Source of the DNA: Bryoerythrophyllum caledonicum
Taxonomy: Eukaryota; Streptophyta; Bryopsida; Pottiales; Pottiaceae
DNA: 64,000 bases
Assembly: GCA_963971425.1 (NCBI GenBank)
Contig: OZ020525.1
Location: 14,762,187 to 14,826,186, forward strand
Reading direction: 5' to 3'
Numbering within the stretch: the stretch's first letter is position 1; each line of letters starts with the position of its first letter. Below the pieces are notes generated by a model, which did no database searches, was not told where the DNA came from, and saw nothing but the letters and a program-made list of their open reading frames with translations. The translations under genes and the position numbers were made by a program. Shown here in pieces: positions 32,978 to 45,880 of this stretch.

Positions 32978-35285
32978 GTTGTAAAAAAAAAAACACTTCA
33001 TGATTTCAACAAAGTGTTCAAGGCTATTCCCACATGAGAACTTTCTAAGAATGAGATTATTTTTTAAAGTATGAAGACTAATGAAATTTACTTTTTAATT
33101 CTTCCAAAATTGAGAGTTTATAGTCTAAGAAAAATAGAGATTCTTCTAAAATTGTACCACAATTGTAGAAATATTTCATAGAACTAAACATACCCCATAT
33201 TTCGAAGTGAAAATTTTAGTACACTGTGTTTAACCTATACTTTGCCAGTACATAGAGTATGTATGAAAATTTGACATTTCAAAAATATTGCATCAATAAA
33301 TCAACCATTATATTGATTTCTCCAACCCAAGTAAGTGATGTGAGTACTTGTTCTATGAATAGTTCTAGAAACTCTCTCGTTTGCCACCATTATGCACAAT
33401 GGTCAAGCTTTTTGAGCTGGCCTTATAGTTATATGTAAAAATATCATTTATGATATAATCATATACCATGTGACATTTTCACAAATATTGTGTTAAGATC
33501 AAGGTGTAAATTAACTGGTACATTGATTTCTATTCACATTTTTTATGTAGATTCACCACATTCATCTTTTTTTTAATTCAAAATTGGAGAAATTAGAATC
33601 TTTGAGCTCTATGTTAATAATTTTTTTAAATATTCTTCAAAAAATATTTTTTCTTTAATAAATCCACTGAGTTTAGAAAGAACAATTCTATAGTGGTGAA
33701 TGTGAATTTTTTTAAATGATGAGTTATAGACATCACGTTCAAATTTGAAAATTTAATTAGAAACTCTAAATTTGTGGAGCAATTGATGGAAGCTATCTAC
33801 ACTTGACCAAGTAATTAGTTGTACATTAATTTGTGCCAACTAAGTCAATTATTTGAAATTTCACTCCATTTTGTTATAAGGTATTTGTGATCATAGGCAT
33901 TAGTTTTCTAGTTTTCATACAAGCCCCTAAAGGTTGCTATGACGATGTTCAACTCATATTGTTGTTATTATTGAAAATGGTACAAGATGCCAAACTTCTA
34001 CATAATCAACTTTACAAGGTAAATGGCAAGGAGTTTTTACATGATTTATCTGATAATTTAGTGCATCTTCAAAGAATTTAATTAATGAGCAATCATATTT
34101 TCCAGGAATTCAAACGTTGAGATTCTTAGAAGAATATCACAAAATATCAATGTGAAATTAGAGTAGCCTCTAACAATAGTCACATTGACATGTTACATAC
34201 TCTACAATTTCTAGAATCGATGAAGAAGATGTTGGAACCTGGAAATAATAACTTAGCTAAACAAAATTCAAATATTTTGAAAGCACTACCTACAAATTCT
34301 CAGAAAATAAATCAAAGAATCATGTTTTTCAAGGTAAAAATATTACAAATATCAAACAATTGTCCAAAATAAGTACAAGAAAGAAACTTTGAAGTTGAAG
34401 AGAAAAACAAGAGAGTAAAATACCACTAAAAGTATTGAAACTTGGAATCAGTATATCGAACTAGAATCCCATGTCTAAGGAAAATATTCTCAACTCATCA
34501 AGACATTAATTTGCATATGAAATGTAGTTCTAAGACTTTCAATTTTCCTTATCAATCAAAACCAATGCAATAAAATGGAATTTTTTTTTTGGGACTTTAG
34601 AGGTCCTTAAAGGTATGTACTTGTTTTCTTCACAAATCACCTCTAAGTTTTAAATGTCTTACCTATTCTATTACATATCTAAGTTATTGCATTGCATTAT
34701 TTCTCATTATCTATTGATTGTGATTAAAGTTTCAAAAATATTAGATTCTATGTAAAATATTGTTGCATTTTGCCCTCATGGATCCCTTGAAGCATATACT
34801 TGTCTCCTTTCTAGAACTCCTTTAAAAAGAAGAAGAACCCTAGTTTGTAAAGAGGCCGGAGTGAATAAAGTGTCTTTTTGTTCCACCACTACAAGTCTAA
34901 ATCCATACCCATTGGACATAGGTTTAGTAGTATGGAAGTACCCCCCCTTCTTGAAGGTATACACTATGTAACAAATAACCAAGGACCAAGGACCAACCAC
35001 AGCCGCATGGCTCTATTCCAAGAAATGATGTGCAAAGATGAAATGTATGTTTTTGACAAGTTTTAAGGGGTATCATATAATTCTCGGAGAGGTTGGTTAT
35101 TTTCAAGTTTTTGTTTGGGTAGAAGTATGGAAATTGCATGTTGGATAGAAATGGTGCTGATTAAAACTCCTTTAACTTTAAAATGCCATAGCTCTAATGA
35201 GTCCAACTACAAACTAATGGAGATTTTATTTTAGATAGCAATTCAATGTATTAAATAAATAACTATGGATTGAGCTACCAAGGGC
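32978..35285. other. AT-rich gene-free stretch
   Basis: Low-complexity, AT-rich. I find no bounded element or gene. The more balanced segment at 34780-35140 has short ORFs only. Confidence 0.45.
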
Positions 35286-35289
35286 TTAA

Positions 35290-35598
35290 TCCTTTAATGC
35301 CGATGAGTTTCGCAAGGCTCAAGAGAATACCCAAGTGTGATAGATCATGCACAATAGCTAATAGATACTGCACAACAACATCTACACAAAGGGTACATTC
35401 ACGTTGACCACACTTCACATTAATCATTGTAGCTCTCCTTGTTTGCACCTATGCACCCGGGAATTGTTCCATTGAAGCATATAAACTAGTGCCAGACATG
35501 TTGTGACCAAAAAAAGTGCATCTAACTTACTCAAAAGGAGTTGTACCCAGAGACAACCAAAATTGACCCAAAAACGACCCACCTCGGCACTAAAGGAT
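35290..35598. mobile_element. TTAA element, family B copy 2 (309 bp)
   Basis: TTAA at 35286-35289 and 35599-35602. Ends TCCTTTAATGCCG and CGGCACTAAAGGA. The interior is shared with copies 1 and 3. Confidence 0.78.
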
Positions 35599-35602
35599 TA
35601 AA

Positions 35603-37558
35603 GATGGCTCAACCTTCCAACCTCACAAGAGAGTGCATGTAAGAGATGTGTTCCTTACCATTGAGCCAAGTTTTCATGAGCTTTCTAGTCTTTTGTGTGT
35701 TAAACTATAATCCTTGATTTAGATTTTCTAATGTTAGATTGGAAAAAAATGTTTAGTCCTTAATTACTTCACATATATATATATAATCTTGTTTAAAACT
35801 AAAGCCTTCTATCACTTCGAAAACTGCCCCACACCGAAAACACACAAATTCAGGCTCCATCTCCCATCATAAAGCACTCAAGGGGATCTCTTCATTGACC
35901 CTAGTCGAGCATTGCACCAAACCTCATCCTCGGGTGGGCCCATTTTTCTGGCCCTACCCGTTTTAGGGTCCTAGAGGCTTTTTTTGGGTTTTTTTTTTCA
36001 AAATTGGGGCCTACATTTCCAAATTACCCTCGGTAAGCCTCCTTGGATCAAATAGGGCCCCCCTCCAACGTAAAAATAGGGGCCGGTTTTGTCCCTACCC
36101 TCCCCCACCCTTCCAAGCCTGAGGCTTGGTGCAACACTCGACCGGGGTATTTAGGCAAATCCCACTCAAGGCATGCATATGCAAGTGAAGTCCCACCTCC
36201 ATCTTCTTCTCACTTTCAATTTTCATCAGGGTTTTACCGCCTTCTCCTTTGGAACTGCCTTCTTTTTTGAAGCTACCCTCTATTTTTTAAAGATTGACAA
36301 AGAACACATCATCATCTCCTCCAACTCTTTTCACTTCTACTACTTCCTCACAATTTGGAGCTGAGTATCACTAATTGCATGACATGGTTTGGTCCAAACA
36401 AGATTCCCTGCACCAACTACTCTAAAGATGACGTTTAGTGTATCACACTAATTGATTTGTAAATACTATAAGGTTTCACTTTTGATGAATATTTTTATCA
36501 ACTATGTCTACAGTAAACATCATTTTTAATGTACAACCTTTGGTTGTCTAAAAAGATAAGATATTTTTTAATAGCACTCCAATCTCACAAATTTTGAAAA
36601 TAAATCAAGGAATTGAGCAATCCAATAATAATTTTCATTTGAAAAAAATGACGAAACAAACAAAAACAAGGGCGACTAGATGAGGTCAAGTGAAAAGAGA
36701 GACAAAGGCACCAGGTCATTAATTCATGTCAGAAGCATAGCGGTTTCAATTTAACAATTGAAACCTTGTTATGAAATTTCATTTAAAAAAAAATCAGATC
36801 CTCAACAAAGGTTTGGATTTCTATTCTCGATCAACTCAAAGTCTCCTCCAAGGGCTGAACTCTTGGCACCAAAACTCTCTCTAAGTGTTGCCACCCATGT
36901 AGGTATTTGAAGGTAGGCAGCGCTTGACCCTTGGTCCCTAGTAGAGCCTCACAAGCCAAGTTTGAGCTCTACATCAATCAAATTGCTAGAATTGCTCGCC
37001 CTCAACTGTGTATGACCCCTTTATAATAATTTCAGCCATATTTTAGAAGAAAGAAGGAGATTTCATGAATCTTAGCTGCGTTTTCCCCATATGAATTGAG
37101 TATTAGAAATTCAAAGCTATGTAGAGCTAATTTGGGTTATCCAAAATTTTAAAATAAAAGGTCAAACCTCTTGGTATCTTTGCCTCACTTTACAATTAAC
37201 TCTGTTATCTTCATGGACTCACTGCTTTTGGGGAAAGTGGACATTGGCAGAGCCTTGGGATGGGTGCAGAATTTGAAAGTGTGGAGTTGGGGTGTGGAGA
37301 CAAGGGAAACAGGCATTGCAGAAGCTGAGAGTCAACTCCAGGATTTGCAGTTCAATTAACTGGTGGTTAATAGAATCGTAATTGGCATCGTAGATATCGA
37401 AATTGTTCTTGCCTACTTCTCTTACCGTGCACTTAGAGGTAACCATACGTCAATTTCATCTGGCACACACATACATCATAGTACCGGCCACATCACACTT
37501 CTTCCCAGAATTTGGCCCAGGTCAACAGCTGCCCCACCCTTGGTAACACATATTATAG
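35603..37558. other. Gene-free stretch
   Basis: Contains a GC-rich patch at 35930-36140, a family E-like piece at about 36430-36530 (GTTTAGTGT, GATTTGTAAATACTATAAGG) and AT-rich sequence. No supported gene. Confidence 0.4.
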
Positions 37559-37562
37559 TTTA

Positions 37563-37879
37563 ACCCTTTAACGCCGGAGGTGTTCCGATGGCATGGGAGA
37601 ACCCACAAGGGTAGTAGATCATGCACGACAGCTAGTAGATAATGCACAATGATATCTACACAGAGCGCACATTTCATGTTGACCTTCCTTCACACAGAAA
37701 TCATTGTAGCTCTCTAGTGCTTGCGCTTATGCGCCGTGGAATTGCTCCATTTGAAACATATAAATTGTTGTCACACTTGTTTCCCACAGAAAAAAAGTGC
37801 ATCTAACTTTCACAAAAGGAGCTCTAACCCCATAAAGTAGCAAAATCGACCCAAGAACAACCACCCGGGCACTAAAGGG
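37563..37879. mobile_element. TTAA element, family B copy 3 (317 bp)
   Basis: TTAA at 37559-37562 and 37880-37883. Ends CCCTTTAACGCCGGAGG and CGGGCACTAAAGGG, the cleanest ends of the family in this window. Confidence 0.8.
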
Positions 37880-38011
37880 TTAATGTCATAGCAATCCCCC
37901 CTCTATTTCCTTTTCTTCTTTTCACCACCCTCCAGAGTTTGCTGTGAAGTAACCAACAATAAGTAACTTAGAAAGAAGAGTAAGGTAAACCCCCCATAAC
38001 CGAAAAGTTAA

Positions 38012-39211
38012 TCCTTTACGGAGTACATTTGTATAAGTGGTCACTCTTGAAGTAATCCGCAAACAGCTAAACCAATAGTTCATCGCTATTCGATTCAAGA
38101 ATTGCATTAACTTGCATGGAAATGTGCCTTTACAATGAGTGGAGTGAGACATTGGGCCGTAGTCTGACGAATTTGTATGAAAAAAGATTCGTTGCAAGCC
38201 GAGCGGTGTTTTCACTGAACTTCCACATAGAAAGTCCTTTCTCGTTATGTGGTTGTTGACTTTTGCAGGTGGGCTATCCGCCTGCAATATGTGTAGATAA
38301 GTTTTTGCAACCCGCTAGAGGGTTCTTGCATTAGACCATCACTAAAAGGTGTGTACGTTGTACGGATCGTAGACCAATACGTTGTCGTCCTTAACCCCTA
38401 AAGGACCAAAACATTTCCCCCTCAAAATCACTCCAAAACTGCCATTTTCAGCGCATTCAACACGAAGTGATACAAAATGTTTTTTCTAGAAATTTTTTAA
38501 GTAGGATCTTATACTAGAGTTGTATGAAAGTGTGTGGTGAAAATTTTGGTAAGTTTCACCACACGGATTGAAAAATATCGACCTTTGAAGTGAGACATAA
38601 TCTCTTTTTGAGGTCATACTATACACCTTCAACAAACTTTGACCACCTTCTATGGCAACTTTTTGCACTACGGGCGGTGATTTTATTGTCTTAACTTGAA
38701 AAGGATCATGTTAGGCACATGTGCACCAAATTTTAGAAGTACAAGAGGTGTAGAAGATGTCCTAAAAAATCCTGCAATGCAACTATGTGCCGAGAATCAA
38801 CAATACACTTTATATTTTGCATATATCATATCCTTCTCAAATATTTGAAATTCACAAATCCGTATAGTAGATGCAAAGATCTCAATTTCCTTTCCAAGAA
38901 GACATTTTCAGTCTTTTAAATGGACAAAAACTCGAATTTCTATTGAATTTAGAAGTTATTAAAGTTTAGTGACAGTATTTGTGATATGTCACACTAAACT
39001 GCTGCACTATTTGTATATGTAAGTGAAAATAAATTGTAACTTTTGAACCGTAAGTCGGAATTCTACGAAATTTGTGTCTACACAAAGCTAATCAAAAGTT
39101 GTCTATTCAATAAAAAATCTCAGAAAATAATGCCTAGAATTGAGAACGTGGTACCTTACCCAAACTCAAAATGTCCCCCGAGGGGACTTTGGTCCTTTAG
39201 GGGTTAAAGAG
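38012..39211. mobile_element. TTAA element (about 390 bp without its insert) inside MITE G copy 3
   Basis: TTAA at 38008-38011 and 39212-39215. Its ends are TCCTTTACGGAG and, on the other strand, CTCTTTAAGGACG once the inner element is set aside. The family G copy at 12283 carries the corresponding unfilled AGTTAAG site. Confidence 0.6.
38395..39203. mobile_element. TTAA element, family A copy 1 (809 bp)
   Basis: TTAA at 38391-38394 and 39204-39207. Ends CCCCTAAAGGACC and GGTCCTTTAGGGG. Terminal CCC/GGG next to a TTAA duplication is the piggyBac pattern. No transposase is encoded. It lies in the end of the element at 38012. It has the same length as the inverted copy at 40296-41104. Confidence 0.8.
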
Positions 39212-39540
39212 TTAAGCAATGGCCATATAGAGAGAAAAAAATAATACATTTATTTTTGAGTGATAGCTAATAGTATTGCAGTTTCAACCCAAGTTATTTC
39301 ATATTTTTCTGCTTGTATGTAAATTAGTTATGAACTTTCAAATTGTGCGTCTATTTTTAGCCCATGTCCGTTAATAGGTACCCCTCATGAGCCCGAACAA
39401 AAAAAAGGGTCATGGCTTACAACAAACCTCTCTTAATTTGGAGATGAACGGGTGGTAATGGGATAAATGTGGGTTGGATATACCCCAACTTATAGGTGGC
39501 GATTATGGATTTTTGGTTGGTTAGCTTGAGGCTTACCTTA

Positions 39541-40291
39541 ATGTTGGCCCAATGACCAATATGAATAAAGAGTCTCTTTGGGTAGTACTACTATACTCAT
39601 CTCTTAAACGAGTTATAATTGTCGCTAACTAATAACCTTTGCTAACTTATTAGCTCTACTTGGTTATAACTTGTGCTAAGTTGTAACTCCTATTGAGGTT
39701 CCACCACTCCCATCCACTGGTGCCATACTTAGATATAAGTTATCTAATGGATGAGTGTACTTTGGTTAGCGGTACTTGATAGACCAATACCTACTAGTAT
39801 TGTTATTTTTTTTTAATAATTTCAATGTCCATATATGAACGTAATCAATTATCATTAATTTTTAAAATTAGTTACAATTAGAGAACAATGCTATTAGATA
39901 TAAATATAAAGTATGTCTAGAAGAGGAAAGAATTTAAAAATACAACATGGAACTCCTCCACCCTCCAAAAACTCATTTACTTCTAATACATACTCCAACA
40001 ATTTTAAATTACTGGAAATTTGGGCCCCACTCATAAGGAAATGGAATCCTAGACCACCTCCAAGTTTATCTTGAAAGGCTTTCCTAAATCTAACTGCATG
40101 TCCTCATAACTACACCAATTAATCCTTAAAAGATCGAGTGTCCGTTCGGAGGACAAATAAGATTTGGGCACGATTCTAAAAATCTAAGTTTGAATATTTC
40201 TTTTTGAAATTTTTATTGTAAACATTAGTTTGATAAGCTTCACGGAGGTATTTAAAAGAAAATGGATTTCCAAGGAAATCCTTGTGGCACT
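39541..40291. other. Spacer between inverted family A copies
   Basis: AT-rich, without a gene. A lone TTAATCCTTAAAAGATCG near 40118 could be an old TTAA-element end. Confidence 0.4.
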
Positions 40292-40295
40292 TTAA

Positions 40296-41104
40296 CCCCT
40301 AAAGGACCGATGTCCCCTCGGGGGACGTTTTGAGTTTGGGTAAGGTAACACGTTCTCAATTCTAGGCATTATTTTCTGAGATTTTTTATTGAATAGACAA
40401 CTTTTGATTAGCTTTGTGTAGACACAAATTTCGTAGAATTCCGACTTACGGTTCAAAAGTTACAATTTATTTTCACTTACATATACAAATAGTGCAGCAG
40501 TTTAGTGTGACATATCACAAATACTGTCACTAAACTTTAATAACTTCTAAATTCAATAGAAATTCGAGTTTTTGTCCATTTAAAAGACTGAAAATGTCTT
40601 CTTGGAAAGGAAATTGAGATCTTTGCATCTACTATACGGATTTGTGAATTTCAAATATTTGAGAAGGATATGATATATGCAAAATATAAAGTGTATTGTT
40701 GATTCTCGGCACATAGTTGCATTGCAGGATTTTTTAGGACATCTTCTACACCTCTTGTACTTCTAAAATTTGGTGCACATGTGCCTAACATGATCCTTTT
40801 CAAGTTAAGACAATAAAATCACCGCCCGTAGTGCAAAAAGTTGCCATAGAAGGTGGTCGAAGTTTGTTGAAGGTGTATAGTATGACCTGAAAAAGAGATT
40901 ATGTCGCACTTCAAAGGCTAATATCTTTCAATCCGTGCAGTCAAACTTACCAAAATTTTCACCACACACTCTCATACAAGTCTGGTACAAGATCCTATGG
41001 TTAAATTTTCTAGAAAAAACATTCTGTATCATTTTGTGTTGAATGCGCTGAAAATGGCAGTTTTGGAGTATTTTTGAGGAAAAATTGCCTTGGTCCTTTA
41101 GGGG
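40296..41104. mobile_element. TTAA element, family A copy 2 (809 bp, inverted)
   Basis: TTAA at 40292-40295 and 41105-41108, with the same ends as copy 1. It lies in opposite orientation to copy 1. About 500 bp at one side is almost identical between the two, while the first ~230 bp next to the other end differs noticeably more. Confidence 0.82.
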
Positions 41105-41108
41105 TTAA

Positions 41109-42430
41109 ACATCAAAAGCTGGACTTCTAGGCAATTGGACAAGGTATTGTAGAGTTGAATAGAACTACTATAGAGGTGAATAGTGCAATCTTTTTGAGGC
41201 TTGCAATAGTGAAAGAAAGTTCTTGGCAATCCTCATTGATCTTACTTTAGGATGCATAGAAATTAGGGATTCTAATTTCTTTCAACATTTGTTTTTCCCT
41301 TTAAGAAATAAGAAATGATGCCCTCATCTACCTCTCGGTTTATAAATCCAAAAATCAAATACAAGTATCATTTTTCTTAACCTTGCAATACTAGAAGGTC
41401 TTAAAAAGCCAATGCACTAGCCTATTTTTTAGAATTTTTTTGTGCACTTCATTTTGTCTTCCTCCAAATCCATACAAAGCATCACCTTCTACTAGTAAAT
41501 ATAATTTGAGTTCAAAAAAAAAAAATCTATATTCAAACTAATTTATCCTCTCACTTCACAAAGTCTTAGGATGTCCTTGGAATATGAAAGCATGATAACA
41601 GCAACAATGACTTGGACTTCACTCCTATATGCCATTTGCTAAAAGAATTGGCCGCTTCTTTTACAAAGAACATGGAGCAATTAAAATCAATATAGATTTG
41701 GCATGAAAAGAAAGAAAGTAAACATGCACTATTAATATTGATTTTGATGTTTGCACTCACATGCTATCGTCCTTCACATGCCATAGTATCATGATATTGT
41801 TGAAAACATCCCCTCTAGTTGCACATATATTTGCCATTGCAAATCAAGCTATAGGAGTATGGATGTGTTACACCAACATTACATACCACACAAGGTCCCC
41901 ATAAATTAGAGGTTGAAGAATATTAATAATTTGTGCCTGCTTTCCAACCATTTTTTCTTTTATAATTTAGTAGAAGACAATTACACAAATTTATACAAAA
42001 TTATAAAAGCATTGTTGCTCTTCTAGGCTCTCCTCCATTTTGCACTCATTAACATACATTACAAACATGTTCATAGATATCATGTCTAGTACAAAAATCA
42101 ATATTCAATGTCACCACTTATGCAACCAGTTCTAAGAACAATATGAGGCTTGTAACTAGTCTGCTATGTCTATTCATTGTATACAAGTTCTATATTACAA
42201 ATGGATGGGAGAATTTTGGATTAATTTCCTTGTTGCTCCATTCCGTCAAGGTTTAATAACTATTAGGAATTCCACTAGAGATTTGATTGAAGGGGCATGT
42301 GTAGAAGTTAGTAGCACTAGATGCTATTACTTTCATACCAAGGCAATTATACTCCTGGATAACTTGCATATGTGCCATATATGTGTGCCTTGCATAGTTC
42401 TACTAATGAATTTAGTGTTTTCCATATAAC
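41109..42430. other. AT-rich gene-free stretch
   Basis: No gene or bounded element. The short ORF at 42166-42429 has no recognisable domain. Confidence 0.45.
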
Positions 42431-42474
42431 TTAATTTTTTTTGCACAAAACAAACAAAGTTTGATTGCAAGAAG

Positions 42475-44100
42475 AAACAAACAAAATACAAACCGTGCTA
42501 GAGCCGGCATCAAAGCGCAAAAGCCTAATGAAACTCTAATCCAAACTACATGGGTGCCTTGCCTCCTACACAACGCCTCATGACGGCCCCAATTGGCTTT
42601 GAATTGTTCCATAACTTTGAGCCTCATAGATTCAGAGTTGGTTGTGAGGGTCTTGCCCCACGTAATCCTCCCGTAGTCAGTGAAGCCTTGCCAAATGACG
42701 TTCTCAATATTGTAGAGGTTCCACCGGTGTTGATTAAACACCCAATCATTCTAGGCAAGCCAAAGAGTCCAGAAAGTGATGCCTTTGAGCAGCAACCAAA
42801 TCCTACTTAACTTTTAAACTTGCTAGGAGGCCTTGCCGCAAACAGGGCCTGCTTCAAGGACGACTTAGCCCATTGTTGATGGGTGGTGTTACCAAGTTTC
42901 TGCAGGATCATCAACACATAGTTCCACGTCACCCGCGCTTGTTCACAGCTTCAGAACCTGTGCAAAATGCTTTCTTGCTCCCCCGTATAACAAATCGTGC
43001 ATTTGTCGTCGACTTCCAGGAAAGCTTGCTTCCGCCACAAATTCACAATGATGGCTTTATGCCACTACTGCCAAATAAGACCAACTTCCTTACCCGCTCT
43101 CTCCAAGTCCCACACATTTCTCCATTTCAATTGGAAGTTGTTCGGAAGGACTCCATTCCATTTCTTCTAAACCACATTAGGAGGTAGCCGTCATGCTCAA
43201 AAGGCTTCCTGACCATGCTTAGTGGTGTAGCTGAAAAAGAGCCCATCGCTCTTTGTACTACGGGGATTAGTGGTAGTAGAAACAAGAGGCAGAGTCCATT
43301 TAACTCGGCCTGCATCCCAGGTCAGGGCACTCGTTCTTCCAAACAAAGAAGTATGTCTTTTTTCCCCTCTCTTTGAAGATTGATGACACAAATTCTCTCA
43401 AGTCTGTCTTGAGTAATAATAATGTAGTGCCCCATCACCAAAGGTTTACTAAGTAGAATGCTAGCCTTCTCAGCCACAATGAATAGACCTCACTTTCACG
43501 CAAGTTCCAGGGTTCAATTTTTTCCAACTCACCTCGTCCCACGAGTGCCTCATCTGTAAATACGCATATTGGGGCATGGTCATCAGCCAAATCAAATACT
43601 CCCAACTACTTCTTGCTCTTTGGGGGGGTGAAAGCTTACGTGTAGCCAATAGCTGCCACTTTGCTCCAGTTGGGTGATACTTCTTTCCAAAGTCAAGGGT
43701 TCTTGTGTACTAAGCCCAACATGCTCGGCGGCTTTTGTAAAATTCAAGAAGCGCCCCTCCCTCTACATCCAGATATCCTTGACGAAGAACATACCTTGAC
43801 GTCCCAGAGATGTCGCCTGATGTTTTGGGATTGAGGTATATGTGGTGAGAGGGCCACCCGCCATCCACAGAGGAGAGTTGAGCCATTCCTCAAAGGTAGT
43901 CGGTGGGATCAGTGTGAATTCATCAACCAAACTCCGCCAGGCTAATTTCAATTGGTTGTACAACTTGGATCTACTCGGTCCATGGAACCCACTTCTCATG
44001 GCACCACCACATACTAGAGGGCCATTTGAGTCTAGGTCCAGGTTGAGAAAGTAATGGCCGTGACTTCATGATGTAAAGTTAGATCCGTTGGGCGTACAAG
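42475..44100 (-). pseudogene. LINE C-terminal region remnant
   Basis: Degraded frames downstream of the RT (43763-43999 with KLAWRSLVDEFTLIPPTTFE; 43197-43391; 42412-42741) fit the long C-terminal part of plant LINE ORF2, which usually ends in a zf-RVT domain. Motifs are too eroded to place exactly. Confidence 0.5.
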
Positions 44101-44160
44101 CTGCCAATATCCACTTACACATGAGGGCTTCCATAGCTTCAGTAGGATTGACTACATTAA

Positions 44161-44611
44161 GGGCCTCTTTACACTAGAGGCGAGAGGCCGTGAGGAGAGA
44201 AATTTTAGCCAATGGGAGGCGTAGAAATCGAGAAGACCAAAGAATGTCACTTTACACCCGATTTTTTCAGTCCAAGGGACGAAAGAGGAGAAAATGACAT
44301 GGACAACACTTTTGTCCTTGGTGGCAACGAAAGTGCATAATAATGAGGGCCCCCGGAATTATAGTTAGGCCTACCTCAAGAGGTGGGCCTAACTATAAAT
44401 CCGGGGGGCCATTGGCCAAAAAACTCACAATTAATCATTTAATATATTTAAAGATGAATTTTGAAAAAGCTCAACATTGGAGCTTTTGGCCTTCTCTCAC
44501 TTTACACCACACCCAAAGGCCATGGCTTCTCAAGGATTGGCCTCTCAAGAATGTGCCATGGCCCAAGTGGAGTTTGGCCGGAGGCTTCTCGTTTCTAATG
44601 TAAAGAGGCCC
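44161..44611. mobile_element. Tourist-like MITE inserted in the LINE (451 bp)
   Basis: TAA on both sides (44158-44160 and 44612-44614). Ends GGGCCTCTTTACACTAGAGG and ATGTAAAGAGGCCC. It resembles the MITE at 9393-9786 in target and in the TTTACACTA end core. The centre holds a strong hairpin at 44348-44410. Confidence 0.82.
44348..44410. repeat. Strong hairpin in the centre of the MITE
   Basis: GGCCCCCGGAATTATAGTTA continuing to about 44377 pairs with 44380-44410 (GGGCCTAACTATAAATCCGG and on), giving about 29 nearly complete base pairs with a tiny loop. Confidence 0.8.
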
Positions 44612-44943
44612 TAAGCCCTCCTAAAGATCTCTTTTGACATATTGTATTCCATGCAACCCAAGCCCGAGAGGGATGGGAGGTTCCGGCCCACATGTAGTTC
44701 CTCATCTTCCCGGTAACCTTTTTAATGTTGGATGTGCTTCCCCCCAAATTGCTAAGTAGAAGAGTCTAGTAGACACAAGGACATTGTTGCCAATGATCAC
44801 TCTCGCGGTGCTATTTGCTTCAACCGTAGACCAATATTCTAGCTTCGTGTCAAATTTGTCTTGAAGAAAGGTATCTATGTTAGAGGTGTTTAGGTCTAGC
44901 CCAAAAGTTGTTTCTAAAAGTTTGATACCTCTCCGTCCTCTCC

Positions 44944-45880
44944 CTACTTAAATTTGAGGTTATTCATCCATGAAGGACAGGACTGACTATTCATGTTCCA
45001 ATAGTAAGTTGCGGATTTCTCGGGGTTCATAATGAATCCCGATCTATCGCTAAAGAGTTCCAAGGTCCAAACTGTGTTATGTACGACTTCCTCCTCTACT
45101 AGTATAGAAAGTGAGGTGTCATCAGCATAGACTGATACCTTTAACTCTTCCTCAGTTGATTTCACATTTAATGCATGCATTTAGGATTTCCTCAACTAGA
45201 AGGAAAAGGTAGGGTGCTACCGAGCATCATTGTCGGACTCCTTGCTCAATGTTAGAGGGTTCTATAACTCTTCCATTGACACTCACTCTAGCTTTGGCCC
45301 CACAAAACAATAATGCTAGCATATCCAGGAACTCCTTTGGGAAGTCTATTGTTTCTAAAGCTCTAAACATGAAGTTTAAATCTACCCTGTCATAGGCTTT
45401 AGAAAAGTCTAATTTGAGAAAAAGTAGGGGTTGATTTGAAGTCTTAGCATGATGAATTGTTTCATGAGTCAAGAAAATATTGTCTAAAATGTATCTCATT
45501 GGCAAGAAAGCCGTTTGGTAAGTGCTTATCAAGTCCATGAGTATAGGTTGCAGTCTCACCTAAAGAGTTTTAGAAAAGATCTTGTAGGAGACATTCAGAA
45601 GGGTTATAGGCCTCCAATTGTTCAATATACCATGGCCTCCTCCCTTCTGTGTGAAGGCTATTAGGCCCTCCGTGACACCTCCATGGAACCAACTGATCTC
45701 TTGGGCTTCCTTGATCATAGTAAGATACTCCTTGCATATCATTGGCCACAATTTTTAATAGAACTGAGCGGCAATACCGTTAGGCCCCAGAGACTTGTTT
45801 GGGGCCAATTGAGCTATTGCAAAGGTTAGCCCTTCAAGGGAAATCTCTTCTTTGAGCATTTTATGCATTTATGGAGACAA
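44944..45880 (-). pseudogene. LINE reverse transcriptase remnant
   Basis: In order: LTFAIAQLAPNKSLGPNGIA, NNWRPITLLNVSYKIFSKTL, TYQTAFLPMRYILDNIFLTH, FLKLDFSKAYDRVDLNFMF (motif A, Asp present), QGVRQ-stop-CSVAPYLFL (motif B, where a TGA replaces the expected Gly), and VSVYADDTSL (motif C, YADD). Other stops separate the blocks. The order and spacing are those of plant L1-type LINEs. Confidence 0.85.

Larger units (their letters stand above)
37983..39538. mobile_element. TA-flanked MITE, family G copy 3, split by nested TTAA elements
   Basis: Left end AGGTAAACCCCCCATAACC and right end GAGGCTTACCT with TA on both sides (37981-37982, 39539-39540). The interior from 39216 matches copies 1 and 2 (TGATAGCTAATAGTATTGCA, TTTCAACCCAAGTTATTTCA). 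The text between 38012 and 39211 is an insertion at a TTAA present in the family consensus. Confidence 0.78.

Noticed and set aside
37171-37563. Short plus-strand frames near 37.2-37.5 kb
   Set aside because: No domain, no splice partners, and composition like the surrounding non-coding DNA.
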